Shown here one piece after another: positions 38,944 to 45,893 of a stretch of DNA of 64,000 nucleotides (position 1 is its first letter; every line of letters starts with the position of its first letter). The DNA lies in assembly GCF_037943105.1 (NCBI RefSeq), contig NZ_CP149803.1:1860001-1924000 (forward strand), given 5' to 3'. This DNA is from Pseudomonas sp. TMP9 (GTDB lineage Bacteria; Pseudomonadota; Gammaproteobacteria; Pseudomonadales; Pseudomonadaceae). The notes below the pieces were generated by a model. The model was not told where the DNA came from. It did no database searches and was given only the letters and a program-made list of their open reading frames with translations. The position numbers were made by a program, and so were the translations under genes.

Positions 38944-39251
38944 GTGGTGTCAGTCCTTTTCCTGGAGATCGAGCAGAGCATTGAGCTGGGCGTGTAGAGC
39001 GCGGGCCCATATTCCATAGTCTTTGGCGTGGGCCAGGATGTCGGCTGGGGTGACGCCGCTTTCCAATAGTTCGGCGTCAGTGCCGGGGGCAGCCCAGGCC
39101 GTTTGCGCAGAGTGGATGGCAGTGGTGCCTGTTCCTGGGGCGGGCACACCGAGGGCGAGGTTGTAGTCGCGCAACCAACCAGCAGTGAAAACGCAATGAG
39201 GGATAGCAACAGGCTCGGCAGCAGGTGCCGGCCGGTAGAGGGTGGTGACAT
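38934..39251 (-). CDS. Rz1-like outer-membrane spanin lipoprotein, embedded in Rz
   Basis: A 105-residue frame inside the Rz gene in another reading frame. It has a lipoprotein signal (LLPSLLLSLIAFSLLVGC, lipobox LVGC) and a Pro-rich mature part (PPQEQAPLP), the hallmarks of Rz1. Start set at 39251. Confidence 0.75.
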   Translation of the reverse strand: MSPPSTGRHLLPSLLLSLIAFSLLVGCATTTSPSVCPPQEQAPLPSTLRKRPGLPPALTPNYWKAASPQPTSWPTPKTMEYGPALYTPSSMLCSISRKRTDTTWM

Positions 39252-39597
39252 GCGGGATGCGCTCCTCGATCTGTTTGGCATTACCTGCGATCAGATCCTG
39301 CGTGGCCAGCAGCAGGGTCTCGGTTTCGTTGGCACGGGTTACCTGCTGCTGATAGCGCAGCAGGTTGTCCTCAGCGGCCTGTCTGGCCTGGTCGGAAAAA
39401 CGGCGCTCTAGGCGCTCTAAATTTGCGGTGCCCTGCGCATCGGCGTAGCGGTAGCCGAAGCCATAGGCGATGCCAGCACCTGCTGCGCCGCTCACAAGGC
39501 AGGCCAGCAGGGCTAGGGTTAAACCGGACGGCAGCGGCGTGCTCAGGCGCTCAAGCATGGCGGCGTGCTCGGCGCTTGTTACGGGCTTTCCGGGCAT
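38950..39597 (-). CDS. Rz-like inner-membrane spanin
   Basis: A 215-residue protein with one N-terminal membrane segment (LTLALLACLVSGAAGAGIAY) and a periplasmic coiled coil (residues about 60-120). With the nested Rz1 it fuses inner and outer membranes in the last step of lysis. ATG at 39597 or 39615. Confidence 0.77.
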   Translation of the reverse strand: MPGKPVTSAEHAAMLERLSTPLPSGLTLALLACLVSGAAGAGIAYGFGYRYADAQGTANLERLERRFSDQARQAAEDNLLRYQQQVTRANETETLLLATQDLIAGNAKQIEERIPHVTTLYRPAPAAEPVAIPHCVFTAGWLRDYNLALGVPAPGTGTTAIHSAQTAWAAPGTDAELLESGVTPADILAHAKDYGIWARALHAQLNALLDLQEKD

Positions 39598-39781
39598 GGC
39601 GGCGCGCGGCGGCAATGCCTGTCTTACCAGGGCGACCCATGGGGATCACACGCGGCGATATCCAGCTACCCGCCGAGCTACCCGCAGAGCAGGTGTCGAC
39701 CCAACGGCATGCATCCACCAAGAGGCCAAGCACCGACAGTGCCAACCCGCCGAGGCGACGGCCAAGCATGCGTGCGCTCAT
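39551..39781 (-). CDS. Small basic membrane protein in lysis cassette
   Basis: A 76-residue protein: one hydrophobic segment (LGGLALSVLGLLVDACRWV), then the conserved-looking ISPRVIPMGRPGKTG and a very basic tail (RRHARKARNKRRARRHA). It overlaps the holin by 4 bp and Rz by 47 bp. It may assist holin or spanin; no family function recalled. Confidence 0.55.
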   Translation of the reverse strand: MSARMLGRRLGGLALSVLGLLVDACRWVDTCSAGSSAGSWISPRVIPMGRPGKTGIAAARRHARKARNKRRARRHA

Positions 39782-39996
39782 GGCGACACCTCTGTCTTTG
39801 GCCCCTGCTTGATCAGGCGGGCGACAAACAACAAGCTGGCCAGTAGGCTGTTGAGTACGGCGTAAGCCGTGGGCGACAGCTGTACCTGCCAGATCGGCAA
39901 CAGCGTGACCTGCAGGAAACCAAACAAGGCGATCAACGCCGCCAGTTGCACGCTGTAGAAGGTATGGCAACGACGCCACTCGGCGATCAGCTTCAT
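39778..39996 (-). CDS. Probable holin
   Basis: A 72-residue protein with two membrane segments (VQLAALIALFGFLQVTLL and YAVLNSLLASLLFVARLI) and a charged tail, located between endolysin and spanins. Confidence 0.65.
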   Translation of the reverse strand: MKLIAEWRRCHTFYSVQLAALIALFGFLQVTLLPIWQVQLSPTAYAVLNSLLASLLFVARLIKQGPKTEVSP

Positions 39997-40493
39997 ACCT
40001 CCACCTGCAGCTGGCCGTGCTGCGCACCCGCCACGATGCCGGCCAAAGCCAAGCCATCAGCGATAATGGGCTCGCCATACCAAGCGCCACCAGGCAGTGG
40101 GCCGAGGCCGTTTTCGTGGCGGATGATGGCCAGTACCAGGGCGCGCATGGTGTCGTAGCGGTAAACGTCTACGGCCTCATCATTCGGACCAATGCTCAGG
40201 GCACTGGCAACGGCCTTGGCGTAGGCGTCGGTGTTGTTCTCGCTGGCTGGTGCCCAGCGCTCAATGAACTCGCGCACGCTGTCGATGCGGCTGCCATCTT
40301 TGGCGCGGCGTTTGTCTTGATAAGTGATCAGCACCCGCGCAATAGCACGGACGCCCCAGCGCGGGCCGTTGAACACGACAAAGCGCGCGTCGCCACTCTG
40401 GTCAGTGGCCTGGCCCTGCCAACGCACGCCGGCTACGCGGTCGATATTGCCAGGGTTAAAGTTGCGGATACCGCGTGGGGTTTCAGGTCGCAT
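39993..40493 (-). CDS. Probable endolysin (lysozyme-like, structural P5 type)
   Basis: A 166-residue protein starting MRPETPRGIRNFNPGNIDRV, the RGIRNxNPGNI start shared by phage lysozyme-like proteins often annotated as structural protein P5. It has no signal peptide, fitting holin-dependent release. It is the first gene downstream of late motif D and two leader hairpins. Confidence 0.7.
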   Translation of the reverse strand: MRPETPRGIRNFNPGNIDRVAGVRWQGQATDQSGDARFVVFNGPRWGVRAIARVLITYQDKRRAKDGSRIDSVREFIERWAPASENNTDAYAKAVASALSIGPNDEAVDVYRYDTMRALVLAIIRHENGLGPLPGGAWYGEPIIADGLALAGIVAGAQHGQLQVEV

Positions 40494-40510
40494 AGCGCTT
40501 CCTGCTGCTG

Positions 40511-40566
40511 GGCGCTCAGGAAGACTGAGCGCCAGAAACGAACACGCCGCCATAATCGGCGGCGTG
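40511..40566 (-). other. Two stem-loops in the lysis-block leader
   Basis: Perfect stems GGCGCTCA/TGAGCGCC (40511-40533) and CACGCCGCC/GGCGGCGTG (40543-40566) lie between late motif D and the endolysin start. They may terminate RelA/NA37 transcription or structure the late leader. Confidence 0.6.
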
Positions 40567-40577
40567 CTGCAGGAGAG

Positions 40578-40596
40578 CTTTTAATTGGGTTTAAAG
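40578..40596 (-). promoter_or_regulatory. Late motif copy D
   Basis: CTTTTAATTGGGTTTAAAG, 85 bp upstream of the endolysin gene. This corresponds to the Mu Plys position heading the lysis/packaging block. Confidence 0.65.
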
Positions 40597-40625
40597 AGAT
40601 AACTTACAGACCAACCAAAGTAGCA

Positions 40626-41609
40626 TCAGCGGCTCGGTCGGCGATCAAGATCACTCAGAATAGTGTCCAGCGAACTCCGATAGCCTGGAAGAGGCCACCT
40701 ATTCACTAAGTCATCGGTATCGTGGTTGAGTGCCAACCAGTACACGAACAATACTGCTGCTTGGTTGAACAATGGCACAGAGGCTGCCCGCTTAGTGATC
40801 TGTAAAGGGATGTACTTCTTGCACTCTAGGAGCGCACGGATATCGCTCGCCAATCCATCACTAAGTCGCTCACGGAATTCGTCTATCAGTACGATGGCGC
40901 TCTTGTCATCAGCAGCCAAATACTGGCCGCCAACTTTATCGCGATAGATTGCGGTGATGTCTTTCAGCAGCTCTACGCGCGGGGCATTTGCTTCTTTCAA
41001 ACACCCCATTGTTTGGCTGAATAGCTCATCTGTCGTTTCCATCAGAGCCATGCTTCGAGCGACATATCTTTCGGCCTTAACGGGCACTAAACCGCTAGGC
41101 TTGTAGATGTTGTCGTGAACCATTTCTGCATAGGCATGCTGCAACAAGGTTCTAACTTGAACTTCACAACACATATCAGTGGAGATGGTCTCTCCGTCCA
41201 AAACCATCGGCTCCCGTGGCCGTACTTCAAAGTGTTGCGACTGATAGTCAAAAATTTTGGTGTTTTTTTTGATTTCTTCTTCGACATCTCGGGATACGTT
41301 GGCATCCCATGACGTTTCTCTTTGAATTGCATCGCAGACAAGATCCACTTCTTCCGCGAGCAACACAACAAAGCGGACACCCACCAAATCAGTCATCTGC
41401 CGGAGTGGGTCGGTGTAACCCTTGCGGCCCAGCTTGCCAAGGGCCGACTCAGGCGCCTTCACTCGTGGCGTTACAGGTATCTTGATGAAGCTTACCGGCA
41501 GACCATCAGCCCTAAGTAGCGCCTCTATTTTTTGGGCAACATGCAGCCCCCACTGCTTATAAGACAAATGAGTTTTCTGGAGATATTGTTGGAACGCTTC
41601 AATGTCCAC
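40626..41609 (-). CDS. RelA/SpoT-domain nucleotide pyrophosphokinase-like protein (cargo)
   Basis: A 327-residue protein with a synthetase-only RelA/SpoT domain. Visible motifs are R49/K51 and K59/R62/K63 (phosphate-binding loop), D74 in MTDLVGVRF, Y122-x-S124-x-H126 (guanine-stacking Tyr), and E149-V-Q-V-R-T with H158, E162, H165 and K170. No HD hydrolase domain is present, so any product would accumulate. About 130 C-terminal residues are of unknown type. It overlaps the NA37 gene by 1 bp. It could make (p)ppGpp/ppApp or pyrophosphorylate tRNA like toxSAS enzymes; which one is unknown. Confidence 0.8.
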   Translation of the reverse strand: MDIEAFQQYLQKTHLSYKQWGLHVAQKIEALLRADGLPVSFIKIPVTPRVKAPESALGKLGRKGYTDPLRQMTDLVGVRFVVLLAEEVDLVCDAIQRETSWDANVSRDVEEEIKKNTKIFDYQSQHFEVRPREPMVLDGETISTDMCCEVQVRTLLQHAYAEMVHDNIYKPSGLVPVKAERYVARSMALMETTDELFSQTMGCLKEANAPRVELLKDITAIYRDKVGGQYLAADDKSAIVLIDEFRERLSDGLASDIRALLECKKYIPLQITKRAASVPLFNQAAVLFVYWLALNHDTDDLVNRWPLPGYRSSLDTILSDLDRRPSR

Positions 41610-42712
41610 TATTGCTGCCGTTCAAGGCCACCCTTAATTGTGACGACTGTTTCGCCATCGTTGGTCGTATCTATTTCGACCATATCTTTGGCTTCTCCTG
41701 GTGGAGTGACCAACCAAACACCGTTAGTAAACACATACTTCCTGCGGCGTTTGAGCTTGGCTTGAATATAGCCTGTGTCTTTGTTGATCGCGTTTTCAGG
41801 AAACCCTTTGGCACTCATGAAGCCGGAGTACTCAGCCCGTATAGGGTCCGGCATGTGCTTGGTTGCAAAAGCCGAAACGCTAATGGTGGCATCCTGGCTT
41901 TTCAACTCTGTCCGTAGCGCTTCGTGTAGATCCAGTTTGTCGTCCTGCGGGATCGGTGCAGTATCGATAAATGCCCTAGTGAACTCGAAGAAATCTTGGG
42001 TCAGTTTCTTGGATGACGCCTGAATACTCATTCCAAGGAAACCGCTGTAAAAATAAGCAGCAGCGCTTCTAGTCTCTGTTGCTGTCATCAGATGGTCGAA
42101 CAAGAAGGCCCGATAGCCTCCTGCCGAGCGCCCGTCCTTGCCAGCAGGTGTGCTAGCAACTTCAACGAGAAAACCAATTTTGTAGAGTCGCTGAGTCTCC
42201 GTCAGCAGAATTTCCGAGAGGTACTCAGCATCTACTTGGCCGTCATGTTCTTTGGCACGGAAACCATCTTGAGGTTCCGCCTTGATTACGGCGACAAACG
42301 GCAGTGTTTGTTCACCTACTCGACCGCGAATCACTACAAGCATCCCGCCTGGAGCGTTTGTACTTAGTTGTGCCTTACTGAGTGATTTGGCCAGCCCCTT
42401 AGATTCTTCGATGAAGTCTTCTTTGAGCGCGTGAACCATCCCCGAAGCCACTTGGAAAAAGCTATCAGCCTCTGTGCTTGCAATAGACATTTCTATGCCA
42501 TGAGACTTGTTTCCGAGGGCATGCTGAATTCTTTTCTGAAGGGTATCCAATGCCGGCTGTGAGAGCGTAATCACCTTATTGCTGGTGGTCGGATCGGTCA
42601 GTTCTTTCTCGGGAGATTTCGGATGAATACGGTGCATGATGACATGCTCGATCATCACGCCATCAAATTTGAACTGAGTCTCTACTAGCTTTTCAGCAGC
42701 GGTCATTCTCAT
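41609..42712 (-). CDS. NA37 (YejK/NdpA-like) nucleoid-associated family protein (cargo)
   Basis: A 367-residue protein whose architecture parallels E. coli YejK. It has a central AFLFDHLMTATETRSAAAYF / FYSGFLGMSIQASSK block, then FMSAKGFPEN, and a C-terminal KYVFTNGVWLVTP and VVTIKGG strand pair. The family binds nucleoid DNA. An AGGGGT ribosome-binding site precedes the ATG. The gene starts a two-gene unit with the RelA/SpoT protein and looks more AT-rich than the flanking late genes, consistent with separate acquisition. It might act as sensor or antitoxin for the synthetase; that is inference. Confidence 0.7.
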   Translation of the reverse strand: MRMTAAEKLVETQFKFDGVMIEHVIMHRIHPKSPEKELTDPTTSNKVITLSQPALDTLQKRIQHALGNKSHGIEMSIASTEADSFFQVASGMVHALKEDFIEESKGLAKSLSKAQLSTNAPGGMLVVIRGRVGEQTLPFVAVIKAEPQDGFRAKEHDGQVDAEYLSEILLTETQRLYKIGFLVEVASTPAGKDGRSAGGYRAFLFDHLMTATETRSAAAYFYSGFLGMSIQASSKKLTQDFFEFTRAFIDTAPIPQDDKLDLHEALRTELKSQDATISVSAFATKHMPDPIRAEYSGFMSAKGFPENAINKDTGYIQAKLKRRRKYVFTNGVWLVTPPGEAKDMVEIDTTNDGETVVTIKGGLERQQ

Positions 42713-42823
42713 ACCCCTAGTATTGTTGTGCGTCGATGCACAGTTATCCGCTTATCCCTGACAGTCTCTGACTTAGGGTATGCGAATTTTTTGAATAAGC
42801 AGCCATGCCTTGCAGGCTCTCCT

Positions 42824-43138
42824 TCAAGTATCAAAAAAATCTAAAAGTAGCTCAGCAAAAGTGTCGTCTGGCAATTTCCGAGCGCCCACTATGCGGCAAC
42901 GGCAGTTCTCATGTATCGGCGGTAGACAGTCTTTCCACGCAGAGTCCATGACACTGAAGTGCTTACCGTGCAGAAGCCGGCATTCTGTGCATGAAGATAA
43001 ATCTTCGACTGCAATCCAACGGATGTAAGGATGAGTTTCTTTCACGGCCTTTGCCGCCTTCAGCCTTCCCAGCATCAGTTTCCGATGCTGTTTGCCGTGG
43101 GCGGTTTGGGGTTTGTGTTTAACACTCCGTAGCAGCAT
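42824..43138 (-). CDS. Stand-alone MuF-C-terminal-like zinc-ribbon protein
   Basis: A 104-residue protein consisting almost wholly of the C-terminal module of SPP1 gp7/MuF proteins: CTECRLLHGKHFSVMD followed by LPPIHENCRCRIVG. There is no minor-head N-terminal domain, and a full MuF gene exists elsewhere (33925). It lies in the lysogenic strand block between the repressor and NA37. Function unknown. Confidence 0.6.
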   Translation of the reverse strand: MLLRSVKHKPQTAHGKQHRKLMLGRLKAAKAVKETHPYIRWIAVEDLSSCTECRLLHGKHFSVMDSAWKDCLPPIHENCRCRIVGARKLPDDTFAELLLDFFDT

Positions 43139-43155
43139 TTCTAGCTTCCTTGCTC

Positions 43156-43701
43156 TCAGCGGCGTTTACGTATTTCAGTTCGAATAGCGTCTATCGTCGC
43201 CCGACTTTCTGCCATGACGCGCCCTTCAATGCGGCGAATATGCGTCAGCCAGAAGCTGAGGCCGAGCATGGCTAGTACTGTTGGCGCTAGCACCAGCCAC
43301 ATGTGCTGCGGTTCGCGGATAGGTAGGACACCCGCAAATAGGCTGCCAGCAACACCAAATAACAGTGCCAACATGAGCACGCACGGGATGTTCAGCCAGT
43401 AGCCGCGAAAGCCGCTCCACCACTGGGCGCGATAGTGGGCCAACGTAGCTTTCAGCTCTGCTACCGACCACTGGTGGAGCTGGCGAGCATGTACATTTCC
43501 ACTACATCCGTCGCCACTACCTCTGCCCCCTCCAACGGAAAGCGTACCGATGTTGTACTGGTTGCCGAAATTGATGTTGCCACTGTTGGCTTTTATTTTG
43601 ATTCCGGCTTGGGGTGCCGGTTGCTCATCAAGGGGCTGACTGCTCATCCCCTCGACTACTTTGTCGGCCAGCCTGGCCAACCTTTCTTCTTCGCTATGCA
43701 T
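43156..43701 (-). CDS. Two-TM membrane protein downstream of repressor
   Basis: A 181-residue protein. It has an acidic N-terminus, a short Asn/Gly motif (NSGNINFGNQYNIGTLSVGG), a linker, then two membrane segments (YWLNIPCVLMLALLFGVAGS and MWLVLAPTVLAMLGLSFWL) and a basic coil. It may be co-transcribed with the repressor, so it could be a lysogenic-conversion or exclusion protein. No family recognised. Confidence 0.55.
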   Translation of the reverse strand: MHSEEERLARLADKVVEGMSSQPLDEQPAPQAGIKIKANSGNINFGNQYNIGTLSVGGGRGSGDGCSGNVHARQLHQWSVAELKATLAHYRAQWWSGFRGYWLNIPCVLMLALLFGVAGSLFAGVLPIREPQHMWLVLAPTVLAMLGLSFWLTHIRRIEGRVMAESRATIDAIRTEIRKRR

Positions 43702-43717
43702 CTCAGCTCCTGCTACT

Positions 43718-44149
43718 TCAGCGATTGACTACCAACTTTAAAATCCTTTCCACCTTGGGCTCGTCCAGGGCCGGCTCATCGGCCAGGACGTTGTAGACCT
43801 CAGCCGCAACGGCTACCAGCTTTTTGATCTGCCACTTACGTCCCGCCAGCCGAGCGGTTGTCTCCAGCATTTCCACGATGCGCGAGAGGCGTTCAGGGTC
43901 GATTACGCTGGATGGCTGGGCTGGCAAATGGTGCGACGTCGCACCATTTGATTCAGCGCGATGCCCAGTCAACACGTAGAGCACATCAACACCGACTGAT
44001 GAAAGTGCAGCAATCTGCACTGCGTTAGGAGAGGTGCTGCCTTTCTCCCACTCAATGAGTGTTCGCTTTGCCGCCCCAGCAGCGGCTGCAAAATCAGGCT
44101 GCGTGAAACCAAGGCGCTCACGCTCTTCTTTTAGTCGCACATTAATCAT
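43718..44149 (-). CDS. Prophage repressor, XRE-type
   Basis: A 143-residue regulator with an N-terminal helix-turn-helix (LKEERERLGFTQPDFAAAAG, then RTLIEWEKGSTSPN). The C-terminal helical region is probably for oligomerisation; no S24-type autoprotease motif is seen. Start set at 44149 (MINVRLKEERERLG). It is divergent from the early operon, and an operator-like array lies at its start. Confidence 0.75.
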   Translation of the reverse strand: MINVRLKEERERLGFTQPDFAAAAGAAKRTLIEWEKGSTSPNAVQIAALSSVGVDVLYVLTGHRAESNGATSHHLPAQPSSVIDPERLSRIVEMLETTARLAGRKWQIKKLVAVAAEVYNVLADEPALDEPKVERILKLVVNR

Positions 44150-44205
44150 GCAGATTTCAGCACCAAATATATTGACAGGTGCCGAAATCAGCACCATCAT
44201 TGCCC
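44150..44205. promoter_or_regulatory. Operator/promoter region at the repressor start
   Basis: TCAGCACCA occurs twice as a direct repeat (44157-44165 and 44188-44196, 31 bp apart). GGTGC at 44179 forms inverted pairs with both GCACC cores. Between them is a perfect -35 TTGACA (44172-44177), 17 bp from CATCAT, pointing rightward. This arrangement suits repressor control of an early promoter. Confidence 0.55.
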
Positions 44206-44350
44206 ACACACCACAGCGCAACACCTCGTCTAGCCACGAAGAGAAACGCCATGAACCCTTTAACTGAACGCCCGCACTCAGTCATAGCTCAAGCGTTAGT
44301 GCTTGAGTCCACCCGCAGCGATGGTCGGCAACTGTTAACCATTCGATCCG

Positions 44351-44689
44351 CTAACGCTTTGCTCGGCTTACTTGCTCTACCGACTCGTGAGCTGCTTGCT
44401 GCGGGTCAACCCCTGGCCACACACCCTGCACGCCAAACAGGCGGTTCAGAATTTTGCCCGGCTCATACAGACCAGGCCCTTGTGACGTTTCAGGGTGGGC
44501 ACTCAGCTCCTCATAGCGACGGTCTGCCTGCTGCAACAGTTGCTGCACCTTCTCAACCTCGGGGTGCCCTCGCAGCAGAAACGGCAACACATCAGCCAGC
44601 ACTCGATGTACGCCAGCCGCCCAGTCATCCACTGCTTCGATCTTGGCGCGTAGTTCGGCAATTTCTTGCCGCAATGCTTGCTCGCTCAT
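44351..44689 (-). CDS. Coiled-coil phage protein opposing the early operon
   Basis: A 112-residue protein (MSEQALRQEIAELRAKIEAV..., LADVLPFLLRGHPEVEKVQQ) with a leading coiled coil and good codon usage on the - strand. It lies between repressor and early operon, antisense to any transcript starting at 44172. The overlapping + strand frame from 44251 looks like its shadow. Confidence 0.6.
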   Translation of the reverse strand: MSEQALRQEIAELRAKIEAVDDWAAGVHRVLADVLPFLLRGHPEVEKVQQLLQQADRRYEELSAHPETSQGPGLYEPGKILNRLFGVQGVWPGVDPQQAAHESVEQVSRAKR

Positions 44690-44738
44690 AAGCCTGCCTC
44701 ATCTGATAACCGCAATTTACCACAGGGAATAGCCCCCC

Positions 44739-44984
44739 ATGAAAAGCCAATACACGCTCGACACGGCACCGCTGCCGTACCCACAAACCCCGGAAAGCGC
44801 CAATGCCTGGTTTCTCCGCCATGGCATCTGCAAAACCCACTGGGCCCAGGCCCAGGGCATCGACCGCATGATCATGGTTGACCTACTGCGAGGTCGCCTC
44901 AAAGGCCTACGCGGCGAAGCACACCGTGGTGCCGTTGCACTTGGCCTGAAAGCCAACCCGAACACTGCCAGCCAGGCTGCGTGA
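44739..44984 (+). CDS. BcepMu gp16/Ner-like DNA-binding regulator
   Basis: An 81-residue protein with the family pattern AWFLRHGICKTHWAQAQGID, then LLRGRLKGLRGEAHRGAVAL-GLK, a compact helix-turn-helix found as the first early gene of many Mu-like phages. It probably regulates early transcription or the repressor. An AGGGA element precedes the ATG. Confidence 0.72.
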   Translation: MKSQYTLDTAPLPYPQTPESANAWFLRHGICKTHWAQAQGIDRMIMVDLLRGRLKGLRGEAHRGAVALGLKANPNTASQAA

Positions 44985-44992
44985 GGTTCGTC

Positions 44993-45100
44993 ATGAACTC
45001 CGTCATATCTATTGTGCAGATCGCAACGCGATTGCCAATTCGCAAACCCAGTCTTTGTTTGGAAGGCGTTCCAGCCCATCAGCGGAGGACCTTCCAATGA
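44993..45100 (+). CDS. Possible 35-aa leader ORF coupled to the next early gene
   Basis: A 35-codon frame (MNSVISIVQIATRLPIRKPS...) begins after GTGAGG and ends in an ATGA overlap with the following gene, which favours translational coupling. No family recognised. Confidence 0.3.
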   Translation: MNSVISIVQIATRLPIRKPSLCLEGVPAHQRRTFQ

Positions 45101-45576
45101 CCCCAGCACAATGGAAACGCGCCCAGCCCATCGCACTGCGTGACGCCCTCAAGCTTTGCCAGCAGCACGCCAAGGAGCGCTTTAACTTCGGCATCGAACG
45201 CATTGCTGCGCTGATGGGGCTGGATGATCACTGGACGCTCTACAAGTGGATCGCCAACGGCCGCATGCCGGCTGTGCTAATCCCGGCTTATGAGCAGGCT
45301 TGTGGCATCAACCTGGTCACCCGCTGGCTGGCTGGCAGCGGTGGCAAGCTGCTGATCGACGTGCCCACCGGGCGCACCAGCAGCGCCCACGACATCCAGA
45401 CCTTGCAGACCACCCTGCATGAGGCTGCTGGCCAGTTGATGGGCTTCTACTCGGACAACGTCGAGGCCAGCGCCACTCTCGCCGCCATTCAGGCTGGCCT
45501 TGAAGAGCTGGCTTGGCACCGGGGCAATGTGCAACAGCACGCCCAACCACAACTCGAACTGGGAGAACGGCCATGA
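45097..45576 (+). CDS. Early phage protein, regulator-like
   Basis: A 159-residue protein. Start at 45097 (MTPAQWKRAQPIALRDAL), with GGAGGA upstream. It contains a helix-turn-helix-like stretch (IERIAALMGLDDHWTLYKWIANG) and a long C-terminal helical part. It overlaps the next gene by 4 bp. Function unknown. Confidence 0.62.
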   Translation: MTPAQWKRAQPIALRDALKLCQQHAKERFNFGIERIAALMGLDDHWTLYKWIANGRMPAVLIPAYEQACGINLVTRWLAGSGGKLLIDVPTGRTSSAHDIQTLQTTLHEAAGQLMGFYSDNVEASATLAAIQAGLEELAWHRGNVQQHAQPQLELGERP

Positions 45577-45875
45577 GCCGCACCTTTACCTCCGCCACCC
45601 GTGTGTTGCGGGCGCTTAAGGCGCTGAAGGGCAATGCCCTGCATGGCCTTTCTAACACCGAGCTTGCCCAGCTTACCGGCGACAGCCCAAGCAACATCAC
45701 CCGAGCGATGCAGACGCTGATTGATGAGGGCTTAGCGGTAAAGCTGGACACCGGCCGCTTTGCCCCTGGTATGGCCCTGCTGCAGATCGCCCAGGCGCAT
45801 GCCGAGGAGATGTCGCGTATGCAGGGCCGCATCAACGAAATCAACCAACGGGTGCTGGCAGGCACCCGCCACTAA
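45573..45875 (+). CDS. Winged-helix (IclR-N-like) early protein
   Basis: A 100-residue protein: SATRVLRALKALKGNALHGL-SNTELAQLTGDSPSNITRAM matches an IclR-type winged helix without effector domain. GGGAGA precedes the ATG. Likely an early transcription regulator. Confidence 0.68.
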   Translation: MSRTFTSATRVLRALKALKGNALHGLSNTELAQLTGDSPSNITRAMQTLIDEGLAVKLDTGRFAPGMALLQIAQAHAEEMSRMQGRINEINQRVLAGTRH

Positions 45876-45893
45876 TAAAAGAAGGAACCGACC

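Noticed and set aside
44251..44691. + strand frame starting MNPLTERPHSV with a fair ribosome-binding site near the early promoter
   Set aside because: Most of it is antisense to the 112-codon - strand gene, which has better codon usage. The later part is Ala/Pro/His-rich shadow. The first 33 codons could still be a short real leader, which I cannot exclude.
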